DNA of 64,000 nucleotides from Rotaria macrura (lineage: Eukaryota > Rotifera > Eurotatoria > Philodinida > Philodinidae). The stretch is taken from contig OENT01000373.1 in the NCBI GenBank assembly GCA_900239685.1, positions 1 through 64,000 of the forward strand. The letters are read 5' to 3'. Positions 62,187 through 64,000 of the stretch are shown piece by piece (the stretch's first letter is position 1; each line of letters opens with the position of its first letter). Below the pieces are notes generated by a model. That model did no database searches, had not been told where the DNA came from, and worked only from the letters and a program-made list of their open reading frames with translations. The translations under genes were made by a program, and so were the position numbers.

Positions 62187-64000
62187 TTAATTATTTATTA
62201 CAAGCATGTCACTTGCCATAAGGCATGCAAATACTGTTAAAAGCATCTTTTGTTTTGTTTCAACAATATCATCTGGTAGGGCATAAATACGTGCACCAAT
62301 TTTCCTTGCCATTGAAATTGCGTATAAAGCATTATCCATTTTAGCCTAGATTCATAAACACAAATAATATATGAAAGATATAGAACGAGAAAAACACAAT
62401 ACTTCTGGTGTTCCCGATGTTTTCAATAGGCCATATTGAATAGAACCTGGTTTGATAGCATCAATTAAATCACAAATAAGCATTGAATCACTTAATGCTT
62501 GATCGTGAAAACTAGTCAAGAATGTTGTCTTATTAGCACTTTTTAACTAAATATAAAAAGTCAATATTGAGAGAGTAAGAGACAGAGAGAGAATTCAAAG
62601 AACAATAAAAATAATTTCTATGTTACTTTTTCATTTGCCCAAGTAATGATATCTTTGTCTGCAATAGGTTTGGTTGATTTTGCTAATTTTTGTAGAATTG
62701 ATAATGTATATGCTCTCATTATTTGCCAAACAAGACCCAATGTTAACGTTTTATTTCCTTCGAGAATATCAGAACCACCAATACCAGTGATTTTAAAATT
62801 AAGTGGTTCTTTTGCATAATCGACGGCAAAATTGCAATTGCCTATATGCGTAGAGAAAATATTGAAGAAAGTGTTCACCTTCAGATATAAAGTACGTACT
62901 TAATTTTTGAAATCGTTCTTTGATGGCATTAAATGTTTTATAAATTTTAGGCCAATCAACTGTATTCGGACGAATAATATCATAAAGCTAAATCATATTG
63001 CAACGTCATCTTTTTCTTATTCAATAAATATTAATATTGAAACTTACTTGAAGTATTATTAAACCATCGCAAAGATCAGAATAAAGATAATTGACATAGG
63101 GTTCAAGACCAAAACTATTGATAAAGTTTCGATATGTCTTTTCTTCTCGAGTTTCTTCAATCACAATGCCTAATTCTGGTACTTTTTCAGTTGGAAGATC
63201 TAATGCTGGATACGTATTAAATAGATTAGCCACAAATCTACAATAGAAGTTTTTTTTTTAATTTCATTGATTCGTTTTTAAAAAGAAAAACATACGCAAA
63301 ATTAAGTTTTGGATTTCCTTTAACAACATCGTCGGGTGCCATGTGTGCTCGTGCTTTAATTTTATCCGATTCTTGTAACATTAATTCAGCACGGCGACGC
63401 ATGTCCGTTTCCTTGTATTTAAATAAAAGTGATTTTATTCGAATTCTTTAGTCTTTCTTACTTTCAATGGATCGTGTGTTAATGGTGGTTTTGTGTTAGC
63501 CGGTGCAATAACATTAAGTAAATAAGTATAGGCCTCAGAATCCTAAATTTTCATGAAATAAAAATAAATATTCAAGTTTCATCTATTCTGAAGCAATAGA
63601 AAAAAAAGAATAGCAATATACTTTGATATCACCGCTAAAATTCGCTACTGGTTTGCCTTTGTATTGTGAACGTTTAAGTTGATAATTAAACCAACGAAGT
63701 AATAATTCTTCAGGTGATAATTTCAATAAATCTTCTGGAGTTTCACCATCACGTAACAAAAGTACAAGACCAGGGACATGTTTTAAATTAATTTCACTAG
63801 TCAATTGAATCTAATTGATAGGAAAACGAATTTCTCGATTAATGAACGAATTGAAAAATTCATTAGTTAGTTTCTATGTATTTTTTAGTTTTTTTTACTC
63901 GAATGATTTGCCATAAAAGACCCATGACAAGATGTGGTACACCTTTTGAAATATTTTCTGGATGAATATTCACTACTTTACAACCAATACCACGTGCAGA
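62187..64000 (-). CDS. PLS: Plastin/fimbrin actin-bundling protein, C-terminal part (9 exons, runs off the right edge)
   Basis: Exons in transcription order: 63899-64000 (partial), 63622-63810, 63462-63542, 63296-63411, 63048-63237, 62900-62987, 62627-62841, 62403-62546 and 62187-62345. All are in agreeing phase and give 427 residues to a TAA at 62187. Introns are 50-88 nt. The visible protein begins at the end of CH1 ([22 protein letters not shown]). It continues with CH2 ([20 protein letters not shown]), CH3 ([19 protein letters not shown] ... [27 protein letters not shown]) and CH4 ([20 protein letters not shown] ... [20 protein letters not shown]). The end, [15 protein letters not shown], replaces the usual MGRGMKRV-like tail. 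Plastins bundle F-actin through two tandem CH pairs and are Ca2+-tuned by N-terminal EF-hands; those and CH1 lie outside the window. Confidence 0.96.

Noticed and set aside
1-64000. LTR, retrovirus-like, Polinton or other capsid/envelope-bearing elements.
   Set aside because: No long terminal repeats and no polymerase, integrase, protease, capsid or envelope motif was seen in any frame.

Overview
The window looks like nuclear DNA of a metazoan with short introns and AT-rich spacers, most likely a bdelloid rotifer. The reasons are mostly 47-90 nt GT-AG introns, strongly A/T-ending codons, clear animal gene families (plastin, Bcl-2, LRR-FN3 receptor, rhodopsin-class GPCR, NAP1-like, IMPDH) and a bdelloid-style orphan GPCR relic. 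Species assignment is inference. All exon models below were built by hand from splice signals, reading-phase agreement and family conservation.

Layout. 1-8.2 kb: gene-free DNA, with four patches of degenerate self-similar repeats and one transposon-end fragment in the first 1.4 kb. 8.2-10.6 kb (+): complete five-exon IMP dehydrogenase. 13.1-14.2 kb (+): GPCR pseudogene. 14.9-15.8 kb (-): single-exon, type II, Cys-rich membrane protein. 17.9-18.8 kb (+): three-exon Bcl-2 family protein with BH1 and BH2 and a C-terminal hydrophobic anchor. 20.7-21.6 kb (+): two-exon, probably N-myristoylated acidic protein. 26.8-35.3 kb (-): a 15-exon giant gene of about 2,560 codons that joins a sacsin/NO VEIN-type GHKL ATPase domain to a C-terminal NO VEIN (DUF3883) nuclease-like domain. 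It carries one in-frame stop in this assembly. 35.3-41.9 kb: gene-poor, with a 370-bp foldback element. 41.9-45.0 kb (-): LRR-FN3 transmembrane receptor. 48.2-49.2 kb (+): NAP1-like histone chaperone. 52.3-54.6 kb (-): three-exon disordered protein. 58.3-59.0 kb: 752-bp non-autonomous element with inverted ends and a perfect 8-bp target duplication (hAT-like). 59.9-60.8 kb (+): two-exon Asp/Lys-rich protein. 62.2-64.0 kb (-): 3' half of a plastin/fimbrin gene that runs off the window.

The genes do not form a pathway or operon; they are ordinary, individually transcribed neighbours. No retrovirus-like, LTR, Polinton, CRISPR or tRNA feature was recognised. The most notable items are the giant GHKL-DUF3883 gene with its internal stop, the two structurally defined non-autonomous transposons, and the compact Bcl-2 homologue with a splice-acceptor-like leader.
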